DNA of 64,000 bases from Aestuariivivens marinum (GCF_022662175.1 NZ_JAKMCR010000002.1:248001-312000); one strand, 5' to 3'. Counted from the stretch's first letter, positions 43,138 to 52,871 are shown. A program made the numbers and translations. The notes: generated by a model from the sequence alone, not told the origin.

Positions 43138-44394
43138 CTAAGCAAAACTTATTCCTTTATTTAATTTTTTATACGCATTAGTGACTTCCCTTTTCATAAA
43201 CATCGCAACTACAAAGGCGACTAAGAACAATCCTGCAAACACCGCTAGAGTTGTATCTAAAGAACCGGTGGTAGACTTAACCATGTCGTAAATAGTTGGA
43301 CCTACAACACCTGCCAAGGCCCAGGCAGTTAATACCAACCCGTGAATAGCTCCTAATTGTTTGGTGCCAAATAAGTCTCCTAAAAAAGCCGGTAAAGTTG
43401 CAAAGCCTCCTCCGTACATGGTAATAACGGTAAATAAAATAACTAAAAAACTTAGTTCCATTGTAATCTTTGGCAGGAAGTAAAAAGCTAATACCTGAAA
43501 TACAAAAAACACAATATAAGTGTTAGCCCTTCCCAAATAATCTGAAAGGCTGGACCACAATATTCTACCTAAACCATTAAAGACCCCTATTAGTCCTACT
43601 ATTGCGGCGGCTTCCATAGGACTATAGTTCAATTTTTCCTGCATCATGGGACTTGCAGCAGAAATAATCGCAATACCACAAGCTATATTTATAAACATCA
43701 TCAGCCATATGTAGTAAAAACGTGTTGTTTTTAACGCTTCGCTGGCATCTATGTTGGCCATATCTGCTTTAACAGTTTTTCCTTCTCTAGGCTGAAACCC
43801 TTTTGGCATATAATCTTCTGGTGGTCTTTCAATATATCTTGCCGACAATAAAATGATGAGCATATAAACTACACCCAAAATATAAAACGCATTGGCTACA
43901 CCAACTGAATCAAAAAGTGATTGCATGATGGGACCAAAAATTAAGGCGGCAAAGCCAAAGCCCATAATGGCCATCCCTGTTGCCAATCCTCTCCTGTCTG
44001 GAAACCATTTAACGAGTGTACTTACTGGTGTTATATATCCTAATCCTAGTCCAATACCACCTATTACTCCATAACACAGATAGAATAAAGGCAAGGATGC
44101 CAATTGTACTGCCAGTCCAGAACCTAATATACCTATACCATAAAAAATTCCAGCAGTTGTTCCACTTACTTTAGGTCCTACTTTTTCAACCCAACGACCT
44201 AAAAATGCAGCCGATAGTCCCAGCAATAAAATGGCAATTTTAAATGCCCATTTTACAACACTACCATCTACATCAAAAATAGCCTTTACTGGATTGGTCA
44301 TTACCGAATATGCATAAACAGAACCAATAGAAATATGTATCCCAACCGCTGAAGCTGCTATCAACCATCTGTTTTTTATTTTTTGTTTATTCAT
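43138..44394 (-). CDS. OFA-family MFS transporter (oxalate/formate antiporter type)
   Basis: 418-aa, 12-helix major facilitator. Family-type segments: HISIGSVYAYSVMTNPVKAIF at the first helix, the GVIGGIGLGLGYITPVSTLVKWFPDRRG signature region (split here as GVIGGIGLGLGYI and KWFPDRRG), and LPAFLGDLFGTKQLGAIHG. This is the oxalate:formate antiporter family. It lies 45 bp downstream of pflA and the transcript ends right after it. Formate or another monocarboxylate formed by PflB is therefore the likely cargo, in place of FocA. Direction and substrate are inferred. Confidence 0.92.
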   Translation of the reverse strand: MNKQKIKNRWLIAASAVGIHISIGSVYAYSVMTNPVKAIFDVDGSVVKWAFKIAILLLGLSAAFLGRWVEKVGPKVSGTTAGIFYGIGILGSGLAVQLASLPLFYLCYGVIGGIGLGLGYITPVSTLVKWFPDRRGLATGMAIMGFGFAALIFGPIMQSLFDSVGVANAFYILGVVYMLIILLSARYIERPPEDYMPKGFQPREGKTVKADMANIDASEALKTTRFYYIWLMMFINIACGIAIISAASPMMQEKLNYSPMEAAAIVGLIGVFNGLGRILWSSLSDYLGRANTYIVFFVFQVLAFYFLPKITMELSFLVILFTVITMYGGGFATLPAFLGDLFGTKQLGAIHGLVLTAWALAGVVGPTIYDMVKSTTGSLDTTLAVFAGLFLVAFVVAMFMKREVTNAYKKLNKGISFA

Positions 44395-44439
44395 TGTCTC
44401 ATTGTATTTTTACATTGCTATTTGCAACATAGGTTTTGT

Positions 44440-45189
44440 TTAATTTACTTTTACTTCCTTAAAATACTGTTGCAGTATTTGTACGGCCCCATCGAGTTCT
44501 TCTGGTGTATTTTCCCGTGCCTCCTTTAGTTGATAGTCCCATCCCAAAGCCTCCCACTTATGTATCCCCAATTTGTGATAAGGTTGGATTTCTATCTTTT
44601 CAATAGTTTTATAATCTTTGAAATACTCGCCCATAGCACGTAATAACTCAGGTTTATGCGTAATTTCCGGAATAAGCACATAGCGTAGCCACATCGATTT
44701 CCCTGAGGCTTCACGATACTTGGCAAAATTAAATGTGGTTTCTTTATTCTTAACTCCTGTAATCGATTGATATCCTGCCTCAGTCATGTGTTTAATGTCC
44801 AACATCACCAGATCTGTATAGTCATCCAACAACTCTTCGGTAAAATGGTTCAATATTCTACCATTGGTATCAATATTGGTATGTATGCCTTCCTCTTTTA
44901 ACCTCTTAAAAAAAGGAATTAATGCTTTGGACTGCAGTAAAGGTTCACCTCCCGATACGGTGACACCTCCCTTTTTTCCGAAATAGGGTTTCTGTTTAAC
45001 TGCCATTTGTACCAATTCCTCTATAGAATAGGCTTTACCTCCATGTGTGTCTATCGTATCTGGGTTATGGCAATACAGGCATTTTAATTTACAACCTTGT
45101 AAAAAAACTACCATACGAACACCAGGGCCATCGTGTGTACCAAACGATTCTATAGAATGTACGTGTAATATGTTGTCTTGAGCTTGAAT
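44440..45189 (-). CDS. pflA: Pyruvate formate-lyase activating enzyme (start codon uncertain)
   Basis: Radical SAM enzyme that installs the glycyl radical on PflB. The SAM cluster motif is CKLKCLYC, followed by HNPDTIDTHGG and KGGVTVSGGEPLLQ. The first ATG (45114) would begin at MVVFLQGC and remove the conserved N-terminus. The same frame upstream reads HVHSIESFGTHDGPGVR, the family's canonical start region. But between the in-frame TAA (45229-45231) and 45114 there is no ATG, GTG or TTG. I place the start tentatively at ATT 45189 (ATC 45192 is the alternative). Identity is secure; the start is not. It lies between pflB and the OFA gene. Confidence 0.88.
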   Translation of the reverse strand: MQAQDNILHVHSIESFGTHDGPGVRMVVFLQGCKLKCLYCHNPDTIDTHGGKAYSIEELVQMAVKQKPYFGKKGGVTVSGGEPLLQSKALIPFFKRLKEEGIHTNIDTNGRILNHFTEELLDDYTDLVMLDIKHMTEAGYQSITGVKNKETTFNFAKYREASGKSMWLRYVLIPEITHKPELLRAMGEYFKDYKTIEKIEIQPYHKLGIHKWEALGWDYQLKEARENTPEELDGAVQILQQYFKEVKVN

Positions 45190-45207
45190 GATTTCCCGTT
45201 TTAAATT

Positions 45208-45251
45208 AGTATCTGAAAAAGAAGCTTTTTACACTTCTATTTTCAGATACT
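45208..45251. repeat. Long inverted repeat between pflB and pflA
   Basis: On the plus strand AGTATCTGAAAAAGAAG (45208-45224) pairs with CTTCTATTTTCAGATACT (45234-45251), with one bulged base and a 9-nt loop. It lies 23 bp after the pflB stop and spans the in-frame TAA upstream of pflA. It may be an attenuator or mRNA-stabilising element giving more PflB than PflA. Confidence 0.75.
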
Positions 45252-45274
45252 TCTAATTCAAAATATTAAAAAAT

Positions 45275-47500
45275 TTACATGGATTCATGAAATGACCGCG
45301 TTATGACTTCCAATTGCTGCTCTTTGGTTAATCTCACAAAGTTCACAGCATAACCGGAAACACGAATGGTTAATTGCGGATATTCCTCAGGATGTTCCAT
45401 AGCATCCAATAACGTTTCTTTATTTAATACATTTACATTTACATGCTGTGCATTTTTTGAAAAATAGCCATCTAAAATAGTTGCTAAATTTTCAATTCGA
45501 TCTTCTTCATTAGCTCCCAAAGATTTTGGTATGACAGAAAATGTATTGGAAATACCATCTTGAGAGTCCTTATAATTAATTTTAGCCACAGAATTTAATG
45601 AGGCTATAGCACCATTGGAATCACGTCCATGCATTGGGTTAGCTCCTGGCGCAAATGGTATACCTTTAGCTCTACCATCTGGTGTAGCTCCTGTTTTTTT
45701 CCCATATGCAACATTAGAGGTTATAGTTAACACCGACATTGTAGGTTCTGCATTTTTATAAACTGGCAGTTGCTTTAATTCGTTATTAAAGTCGGCAACC
45801 GCATTAGCCGCTAACACATCTACACGATCGTCATCATTGCCATAGTAAGGGAACTCTCCCTCAATTTTAAAATCTACCGTTAAGCCATCTTCATTTCTTA
45901 TTGGTTTTACTTTGGCATATTTAATGGCTGATAATGAATCTGCAACAATAGATAGTCCAGCAATACCATAAGCCATATTAATGTTTGGATTAGTATCGAT
46001 TAAAGCCATTTGAGCTTTTTCGTAATAATACTTATCGTGCATGTAGTGAATAATATTCATAGAATCATTATATACATGCGCCACCTGCTTCATGGCTATT
46101 TTAAAATTGGTTATAACCGTATCGAAATCTAAATATTCATCATCGCAGGGTGCAATACCTTCAACCATTTTAGTTCCGGTAATTTCACAACGACCACCGT
46201 TAATGGCCAACAATAATGTTTTTGCCAAGTTAGTTCGCGCACCAAAAAACTGAATAGATTTGCCCAATGCTTGATGAGATACACAACAGGCAATACCATA
46301 ATCGTCTGTTCCCCTACTTTTTCGCATTAAGTTGTCGTTCTCAAATTGTAGGGATGAGGTATCGATAGCTACTTTAGCACAGAAATCCTTAAAGTTTTGG
46401 GGTAACTCCTCAGACCAAAGAACGGTCATATTTGGTTCTGGGGAAGGACCTAAATTGTATAATGTATTTAAGAATCTGAAAGAGGTTTTGGTCACCTTGG
46501 TTCTTCCATCTTCAAACATACCACCAATAGCTTCGGTTACCCATGTTGGATCACCTGCAAAAATTTCATCATAAGCACCCATTCGTAAATGACGTACCAT
46601 ACGTAATTTCATTACAAATTGGTCAATGTATTCCTGAGCTTCTACTTCACTAATTAGACCTTCTTGCAAGTCATTTTCTATATATATATCTAAAAAGGTT
46701 GAGACGTTACCCAAAGACATAGCTGCTCCATCCTGTTCTTTTACTGCCGCTAGATATGCCATATACGTCCACTGCACAGCCTCTCTTGCATTTTCAGCCG
46801 GGCGGCTTAAGTCTAAATGATATTTTGCTCCCAATTCCAGCATTTCTTTTAGGGCCTTAATTTGTTCAGATACCTCCTCACGTAAACGGATAGTGGCATC
46901 TGTCATTGGTCCTTGGATATTATTTAAATCGGCTTTCTTGGATTCTATTAAAAAATCGATACCATATAAGGCCACCCTACGGTAATCGCCAATAATCCTG
47001 CCCCTTGCATAATTATCTGGTAAACCCGTTAAAAATCCCAGAGAACGGTATTTTTTTATTTCAGCAGTGTAAGCATCAAAAACACCATCGTTGTGTGTCT
47101 TTACATATTTAGAAAACAATTCTGTTATGGCCTTGTTGGGCTTTAGACCATGTTCAGACAACGCTTTTTGTACCACCTTAAAGCCCCCAAATGGTTTCAT
47201 GGTGCGTTTTAGAAGTTCATCGGTTTGTAAACCAACAATCACTTCATTTTCTTTATCGATATAGCCAGCATTAAATGCACTAATTGTAGAAATACTTTCT
47301 GTATCTACCGATCGAACACCATTATTTTTACGCTCTTCCTTGGTGGCTTCTTTACACACTTCCCACAATTTTTGGGTTCTATCGCTTGGACCAACCAAAA
47401 AATGATGTGTCCCATAATAAGGTGTGATGTTATTGACCACAAAGTTTCTTACATCAACTTTATTTATCCAAATACCAGTTTTAAATTCTTTTACTTCCAT
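45275..47500 (-). CDS. pflB: Formate C-acetyltransferase (pyruvate formate-lyase)
   Basis: Converts pyruvate and CoA to acetyl-CoA and formate by a glycyl radical mechanism in anoxic cells. The protein is 741 aa, close to the 760 aa of E. coli PflB. Active-site Cys405-Cys406 lie in [10 protein letters not shown] and the glycyl radical residue is Gly716 in [12 protein letters not shown]. Other family stretches: [20 protein letters not shown], and the late [19 protein letters not shown]. First gene of the pflB-pflA-OFA run. A perfect FNR-spaced palindrome lies 79 bp upstream. Confidence 0.97.
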   Translation of the reverse strand: MEVKEFKTGIWINKVDVRNFVVNNITPYYGTHHFLVGPSDRTQKLWEVCKEATKEERKNNGVRSVDTESISTISAFNAGYIDKENEVIVGLQTDELLKRTMKPFGGFKVVQKALSEHGLKPNKAITELFSKYVKTHNDGVFDAYTAEIKKYRSLGFLTGLPDNYARGRIIGDYRRVALYGIDFLIESKKADLNNIQGPMTDATIRLREEVSEQIKALKEMLELGAKYHLDLSRPAENAREAVQWTYMAYLAAVKEQDGAAMSLGNVSTFLDIYIENDLQEGLISEVEAQEYIDQFVMKLRMVRHLRMGAYDEIFAGDPTWVTEAIGGMFEDGRTKVTKTSFRFLNTLYNLGPSPEPNMTVLWSEELPQNFKDFCAKVAIDTSSLQFENDNLMRKSRGTDDYGIACCVSHQALGKSIQFFGARTNLAKTLLLAINGGRCEITGTKMVEGIAPCDDEYLDFDTVITNFKIAMKQVAHVYNDSMNIIHYMHDKYYYEKAQMALIDTNPNINMAYGIAGLSIVADSLSAIKYAKVKPIRNEDGLTVDFKIEGEFPYYGNDDDRVDVLAANAVADFNNELKQLPVYKNAEPTMSVLTITSNVAYGKKTGATPDGRAKGIPFAPGANPMHGRDSNGAIASLNSVAKINYKDSQDGISNTFSVIPKSLGANEEDRIENLATILDGYFSKNAQHVNVNVLNKETLLDAMEHPEEYPQLTIRVSGYAVNFVRLTKEQQLEVITRSFHESM

Positions 47501-47578
47501 TACTTATGCCATTAATATTTTGAAAAATTCTTTGTAAAAATTAACTGTTCAAAGGTACTTTCAAATACAGATTATAAA

Positions 47579-47594
47579 ACTGACAAAAGTCAGT
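47579..47594. promoter_or_regulatory. FNR/CRP-family-like palindrome upstream of pflB
   Basis: ACTGAC-AAAA-GTCAGT, a perfect 16-bp palindrome. TGAC-N4-GTCA has the half-site spacing of FNR boxes (TGAT-N4-ATCA). It lies 79 bp upstream of the pflB ATG. Candidate oxygen- or redox-responsive operator. Confidence 0.5.
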
Positions 47595-47876
47595 AAACTC
47601 AATAACAGTAATAGATTGAAGCGTTTTTACATTACGAAAACGTTTGAATTTTTAAATCAAAAAAAACAATTATTTAAACTTTTATTCTAATTATAGAATA
47701 TATAGTAACGAAAGCTAATTTTATTTATAAAGAATGATAGTTTTGAGTTTGTTTTTATTCTTTTTTCATAAAAATTTAAAATGAATAAAAATATTTTCAA
47801 AAAACTATTTCACATATTCATCTTAACCTTAAGTCTAACCGTAAGCTTACCCTAAATACCTTTTTAATACTGCTTA

Positions 47877-47907
47877 TTTGAAAATCGGTTTTAAATTTCA
47901 TACTTTG
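47877..47907 (+). promoter_or_regulatory. Putative promoter of the acyl-CoA synthetase
   Basis: TTTG, 20 nt, TACTTTG (one base shorter than TAnnTTTG), ending 23 bp before the ATG at 47931. Confidence 0.45.
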
Positions 47908-47930
47908 CATCAACGCATTAAAAATTTCGA

Positions 47931-49703
47931 ATGACAACTATTACACGACTTTTTGATTTTCCTTATTACCAATTAGAACATTGCCCAAACGATGCAGCTT
48001 TGGTTACTAAATACAATGGTGAATGGATAAAAACATCAACCAAGGAGTATATAGATCAAGCAAATGCCATAAGTAGAGCCCTTATAAAATTAGGTGTTAA
48101 AAAAGATGATAAAATTGCGGTTATTTCTTCAACGAACAGAACCGAATGGAATATTGTGGACATAGGGGTGCTTCAAATTGGAGCTCAAAACGTACCTATA
48201 TATCCAACCATAAGCTCTGAAGATTATGAATATATCCTAAACCATAGCGAGTCTATTTTTTGCTTTGTTTCAGATATTGAGGTAATTGAAAAAATAAATA
48301 AAGTTAAAAGTAATACAAAATTAAAAGCTGTTTATACATTTGACCTTATAGATAGTGAGAAACACTATTCTGAATTATTTGATCTTGGAGCAGACAATTC
48401 CAACCAAGATGACGTTGAAACAAGAAAAGTTGAAGTAGACAAGGATGATTTAGCCACTATTATTTATACTTCTGGAACTACGGGCAAACCTAAAGGGGTT
48501 ATGCTATCCCATTGGAACATAACCAGTAATGTTTTAAATAGTGCCCCAAGAGTACCCCTGTCTAAAGGAGAAACCCGTGTGCTTAGCTTTTTACCTATAT
48601 GCCACATTTTTGAACGTGTTCTTATTTATGTGTATCAGCATGCTGGTACATCCATATATTATGCAGAAGCCCTTGACAAAATTGGCGACAATGCCAAGGA
48701 AGTAAAACCCAATATGATGAGTGTAGTTCCCAGGCTCCTGGAAAAAGTATACGACAAAATAATGGCAAGGGCAGAGGAATTAAGCAGTGTAAAAAAAATG
48801 CTGTTTTATTGGGCGGTCGGTTTGGGTGAAATATGGGAACCATATGGTAAAAATGGATGGTTTTATGAATTTAAATTAAGCATTGCCAATAAACTGGTTT
48901 TTAAAAAATGGCGTGCTGCCTTAGGTGGAAAATTAACCACCATGGTTTCTGGTAGTGCTGCATTACAACCACGGTTATCTCGAATTTTTGGTGCAGCTGG
49001 CATGTATATTATGGAAGGCTATGGTTTAACCGAAACGTCTCCTGTTGTTTCTGTAGGCATGATTGCCAATAAATACTATAAAGTAGGAACTGTTGGCAAA
49101 CCAATAGATGGAGTTGAAGTTAAAATTGCTGATGATGGTGAGATTCTTGTTAAAGGGTCCAACATTATGATGGGGTATTACAAAGACCCAGAAAAAACTG
49201 CCGAGGTAATGACCGGAGATTACTTTCACACTGGTGATAAAGGCGAAATTGACAAAGATGGTTTTTTAAAGATAACCGGTCGAAAAAAAGAGATGTTCAA
49301 AACCTCTGGCGGAAAATATATTATCCCTACCCTGCTTGAAAACGAATTAAAACAATCTCGTTTTATAGAACAGGTAATGGTAATTGGTGAAGGTGAAAAA
49401 ATGCCTGCTGCCCTAATACAACCCAATTTCGAATTCTTAGAAGAATGGATTGAAAGAAAACATCATAAGATCGGCGGCACTAATGAAGACATAATCAATG
49501 CTGAACTTGTATGCTCTAGAATCCAAAAAGAGATTGACATATGCAATAAAAAGTTTGGTAAATGGGAACAGATAAAACGCTTTAAGTTGACTCCCGATGT
49601 TTGGTCTGTTGATGCTGGACACTTAACACCAACTTTAAAAATGAAGCGTAAGGTGATTATTGAAAAATACATTGATTTAGTAGAACAAATCTACAGGCCT
49701 TAA
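47931..49703 (+). CDS. Long-chain acyl-CoA synthetase (AMP-forming)
   Basis: 590 aa. Activates fatty acids with ATP and CoA at the inner membrane. The AMP-binding P-loop is TIIYTSGTTGKPKGVMLSHW (about 176-195). Further motifs are MEGYGLTETSPVVS, YFHTGDKGEIDKDGFLKITG and the hinge RKKEMFKTSGGKYI. It is the FadD15/Faa-type form rather than E. coli FadD. Monocistronic, with its own promoter-like sequence. Confidence 0.95.
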   Translation: MTTITRLFDFPYYQLEHCPNDAALVTKYNGEWIKTSTKEYIDQANAISRALIKLGVKKDDKIAVISSTNRTEWNIVDIGVLQIGAQNVPIYPTISSEDYEYILNHSESIFCFVSDIEVIEKINKVKSNTKLKAVYTFDLIDSEKHYSELFDLGADNSNQDDVETRKVEVDKDDLATIIYTSGTTGKPKGVMLSHWNITSNVLNSAPRVPLSKGETRVLSFLPICHIFERVLIYVYQHAGTSIYYAEALDKIGDNAKEVKPNMMSVVPRLLEKVYDKIMARAEELSSVKKMLFYWAVGLGEIWEPYGKNGWFYEFKLSIANKLVFKKWRAALGGKLTTMVSGSAALQPRLSRIFGAAGMYIMEGYGLTETSPVVSVGMIANKYYKVGTVGKPIDGVEVKIADDGEILVKGSNIMMGYYKDPEKTAEVMTGDYFHTGDKGEIDKDGFLKITGRKKEMFKTSGGKYIIPTLLENELKQSRFIEQVMVIGEGEKMPAALIQPNFEFLEEWIERKHHKIGGTNEDIINAELVCSRIQKEIDICNKKFGKWEQIKRFKLTPDVWSVDAGHLTPTLKMKRKVIIEKYIDLVEQIYRP

Positions 49704-49839
49704 ACACTAATTCATGGTTTAATTATTTTCAACAACACCTCTTTATTAATAGATATTCATTAAAAAATTACAACATAATTTAATGAATTAACATTTTTTT
49801 TATACATTTAGTTTCAACTAACTAATTAAATTTATTAAA

Positions 49840-50232
49840 ATGAAAACAAAAAATTTTTTGGCAGCTGGTATAGCTGGCGCTGTAGTTAACTTTCTTTTAG
49901 GTTGGGTTTTTTATGGTATGTTATTCCAGGACAGCTTTCCACAACCAGAAGAAAACTCAACAACTATGCTTATGATATTTTTAGGATGTCTGTCTCTTGG
50001 CTTGTTTATGGCTTACATTTTTGGTCAATGGGCACAGATTTCAACAGGAGGTACTGGTGCTAAAGCTGGTGCCATCATTTCACTATTCATAGCACTTTAT
50101 TTTGACTTTTTTCAATTAGCAATGAATTCTGACGTTACTTATCAAATGGTTGGACTTGATATTGCTATAATGGTTGTTATGGGCGCTATAACTGGAGCAG
50201 TAGTTGGAATTGTAAATGGTAAAATGGGGTAA
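49840..50232 (+). CDS. Four-helix membrane protein (130 aa)
   Basis: Unrecognised inner-membrane protein with four predicted helices (about 7-28, 42-62, 74-94 and 104-126) rich in Gly and Ala, for example AAGIAGAVVNFLLGWVFYGM and GAITGAVVGIVNGKMG. An acidic loop (FPQPEENSTTM) follows helix 1. It resembles DUF1761-like proteins in length and helix pattern, but I cannot confirm the family. Single gene followed by a strong terminator. Confidence 0.8.
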   Translation: MKTKNFLAAGIAGAVVNFLLGWVFYGMLFQDSFPQPEENSTTMLMIFLGCLSLGLFMAYIFGQWAQISTGGTGAKAGAIISLFIALYFDFFQLAMNSDVTYQMVGLDIAIMVVMGAITGAVVGIVNGKMG

Positions 50233-50254
50233 ATACTTAAATCGTTTGATATAT

Positions 50255-50284
50255 AAAGAGCCATACTTTAAGGTATGGCTCTTT
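50255..50284 (+). terminator. Intrinsic terminator
   Basis: AAAGAGCCATAC pairs with GTATGGCTCTTT around a 6-nt loop, followed by more T. It lies after the four-helix membrane protein gene. Confidence 0.9.
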
Positions 50285-50492
50285 TTCTTCGATTTACCCT
50301 TATAAAAAAATATTTTGTCTTTAATTTTTTTCCAAATTGTAATCCTATTCCCCTAAGGCTTTAAAAATTGGTGACATCAAAAAGACTTTTAATGCCATTT
50401 TTATCTATTTCATTTATTTCAATTAACATTCTTTATAATTCATACAGCAGTATTTAATGACCAAAACCAATAACCAACTAAAACCAAACAAA

Positions 50493-51374
50493 ATGAAACA
50501 ATTAATCACCTCTTTTATTTTCTTTGCCTTGTTTTCTATGTATTCTTGTAAAGACTCTAAAATTGAAAACAATATTAAAATGTACACCGAAACCTGGGAT
50601 CATATTATAAATGATGGCAATTTAGACCTAATTAACCTCTTAAACTTTACTGAGGATATTACGCTCATTACAAGTCCTGAAAACATCATTGGAATTGAAG
50701 ATTTTAAAGCCTACTATTCGAACTTTATTAATGGCTTCTCTGATGTGTCCTTTACTATTATAGATGTTTTCGGGCAAGGCGATAAAATCGTAAAGCATTG
50801 GCATTACAAAGGAACGCACACTGGAGATTTCTTTGGTATTCCTGCTACTGGAAAATCCGTAGATATAGAAGGTAGCACTATTGTAAAAATGAAGGATGGA
50901 AAGATTGCCCAAGAACAGGACTTTATGGATAACCTAGTCTTTATGGGGCAACTTGGTCTAGATCCATTTTTAAACCCAGACAACGTTATAACCATTAGAA
51001 CACTTTACGACAATTTTGCTAAGGGAGATATTGAATCTGTTGGGGCAGTTATGGATGAAAATTTAATATGGAACGAAGCTGAAAATTTTCCTTATGCCGA
51101 TGGAAATCCATATAAGGGATTTAATGCTGTCGTAGATGGTGTTTTTTCCAGGATTATGAACGATTGGGAATATTGGAACCTATCTAACCTAGAATTCCAC
51201 GAAATGACCAACAATAAAGTCTTGGCAACTGGGAGGTATGAGGCCAAACACAAAAAAAATGAAGCTGTTATAAATCTGCAAATGGCGCATTTATGGACAC
51301 TTAAAAATGGTAAAATAATTTCCTTCCAACAATTTGCGGATACTAAAGGTATTTCCGATGCAATGACCCAATAA
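50493..51374 (+). CDS. Lipoprotein with two SnoaL-like (NTF2-fold) domains
   Basis: The ATG at 50493 gives a lipoprotein signal, MKQLITSFIFFALFSMYSC (an upstream ATG at 50457 would add a 12-residue polar leader). The first SnoaL domain, about residues 25-145 of this form, is recognisable by YTETWDHIINDGNLDLINLL, GIEDFKAYYSNFINGFSDVS, HYKGTHTGDFFGIPATGKSV and IVKMKDGKIAQEQDF. The second (about 155-290) has IRTLYDNFAKGDIESVGAVM, YKGFNAVVDGVFSRI and HLWTLKNGKIISFQQFADT. Two NTF2-fold domains in one exported chain could form an internal dimer. Ligand or reaction unknown. Confidence 0.88.
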   Translation: MKQLITSFIFFALFSMYSCKDSKIENNIKMYTETWDHIINDGNLDLINLLNFTEDITLITSPENIIGIEDFKAYYSNFINGFSDVSFTIIDVFGQGDKIVKHWHYKGTHTGDFFGIPATGKSVDIEGSTIVKMKDGKIAQEQDFMDNLVFMGQLGLDPFLNPDNVITIRTLYDNFAKGDIESVGAVMDENLIWNEAENFPYADGNPYKGFNAVVDGVFSRIMNDWEYWNLSNLEFHEMTNNKVLATGRYEAKHKKNEAVINLQMAHLWTLKNGKIISFQQFADTKGISDAMTQ

Positions 51375-51446
51375 ACATTTTATAATAAAAATCTTAATGA
51401 TATTTGGGAACAATAATTTATTCTACCTATAAATTTAATTTGGGTT

Positions 51447-52628
51447 ATGACTTTGGTTAAATCAACTAGAATTCAATCTATAGATATCCTAAGGGGGGTG
51501 GTTATGGTCCTTATGGCCCTGGACCATGTTAGGGATTATTTTCATTTCGACGTTGCTATCCACGATCCTACAGATATTGAAACCACAACTCCTTTTTTAT
51601 TTTTTACTAGATTTATTACTCATTTTTGTGCCCCAGTATTTGTTTTTTTAGCGGGTACTTCTGCATTTTTATATGGCAGCAATAAAACCAAGCCTAAACT
51701 GTTTATATTTCTATTTACCAGAGGTATATGGCTAATCATCTTAGAGATTATACTCAATAGTCTTAATTGGACATTCGATCTTTCCTATAGTTTTGTTGTT
51801 TTACAGGTTATTTGGGCCATTGGCACGAGTATGGTTTGTCTATCTTTTCTTGTTTTTTTACCTCGAAAACTAATTGCAATTATTGGTTTTATATTAATTG
51901 CTGGACATAATATTTTAGACAATATAACCATGAAAGGCAGTAGTTTAAAGTCGGTTATCTGGTACATGCTTCACCAAGCCAATGGAATTACTGTTGGAGA
52001 TAAATTTATATATTTTGCTTACCCTGTTATACCCTGGATAGGATTAATTGCTTTAGGTTATTGCTTAGGTTCATTATTTACAAAAGGGTATAGTTTGGGC
52101 AAACGAAAAAAATGGTTACTACGCCTTGGTGTTGGGGCCATTATATTTTTTTTTATCATACGCAGCATAAACAGTTATGGCGACTTGGTACCTTGGAGCC
52201 ATCAAGATACATCAACAAAAACCATTTTATCATTCTTTAATGTTACCAAATATCCACCTTCCCTATCATATCTTTTGATTACAATAGGACCTTCATTACT
52301 GTTTTTATATTGTATTGAAAATGTTAAGAATAGGATATCTAATTTCTTTTTGGTTTTTGGCCGTGTGCCGTTGTTCTATTATTTTTTGCATGTATTCGTA
52401 ATACATACTACAGCCATTATAGGTATTATTTTATATAATGATAATGGTATGGAATTATTACTTTCTATACATGGAAACCACCTGCCAGGATTAGCAAAAT
52501 ATGGTTATTCTCTTTTTACAACATATATTGTATGGATAGCCATCGTTATGTTACTCTATATACCTTGTAAAAAGTATATGATATACAAGGCAAACAACAA
52601 AGACAAATGGTGGTTAAGTTATTTATAA
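51447..52628 (+). CDS. DUF1624 / acyltransferase-like multi-pass membrane protein
   Basis: 393 aa with about ten membrane helices. The N-terminus SIDILRGVVMVLMALDHVRD is the signature shared by DUF1624 and heparan-glucosaminide N-acetyltransferase-like proteins, which use a membrane His/Asp for acetyl transfer. Later, FFTRFITHFCAPVFVFLAG and VFGRVPLFYYFLHVFVIH fit the same group. Substrate unknown. It lies 72 bp after the SnoaL lipoprotein and 9 bp before a small membrane protein gene. Confidence 0.88.
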   Translation: MTLVKSTRIQSIDILRGVVMVLMALDHVRDYFHFDVAIHDPTDIETTTPFLFFTRFITHFCAPVFVFLAGTSAFLYGSNKTKPKLFIFLFTRGIWLIILEIILNSLNWTFDLSYSFVVLQVIWAIGTSMVCLSFLVFLPRKLIAIIGFILIAGHNILDNITMKGSSLKSVIWYMLHQANGITVGDKFIYFAYPVIPWIGLIALGYCLGSLFTKGYSLGKRKKWLLRLGVGAIIFFFIIRSINSYGDLVPWSHQDTSTKTILSFFNVTKYPPSLSYLLITIGPSLLFLYCIENVKNRISNFFLVFGRVPLFYYFLHVFVIHTTAIIGIILYNDNGMELLLSIHGNHLPGLAKYGYSLFTTYIVWIAIVMLLYIPCKKYMIYKANNKDKWWLSYL

Positions 52629-52637
52629 CAACCCTTT

Positions 52638-52871
52638 ATGATTCAAAAATACGAAGGATTAAAACATAGTGTAGGCGTATTAGGTCTTTCTGCCAACACT
52701 ATTAACATTATTGTGGGTGCTGTTATTTTGGTCTTACTAGCTGTAATTTCTACTGGAGCTATGCTAATTATTTACTCATTAGTATCATTAGTTGTAATTT
52801 GGTTATGTTACTCTCAAAAAAGAAAACCAACAGAGATCAAAATACTGGGAGTCTTGCTTTATAACCATTAG
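52638..52871 (+). CDS. Small two-helix membrane protein (77 aa)
   Basis: Unrecognised. Two hydrophobic segments, about 18-38 (ANTINIIVGAVILVLLAVIST) and 40-57, followed by a short basic stretch (YSQKRKPTEIKIL). It starts 9 bp after the DUF1624-like gene, so it is probably in the same operon. Function unknown. Confidence 0.65.
   Translation: MIQKYEGLKHSVGVLGLSANTINIIVGAVILVLLAVISTGAMLIIYSLVSLVVIWLCYSQKRKPTEIKILGVLLYNH

Larger units (their letters stand above)
47501..47930. other. Divergent intergenic region pflB / acyl-CoA synthetase
   Basis: A 430-bp AT-rich region. It holds an FNR-type palindrome at 47579-47594 on the pflB side and a promoter-like sequence at 47877-47907 on the synthetase side. 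No gene or RNA recognised in between. Confidence 0.65.

Noticed and set aside
44440-45114. pflA as a gene truncated by frameshift
   Set aside because: The frame from the conserved N-terminal region to the stop is intact; only the start codon is in question, so I do not call it a pseudogene.
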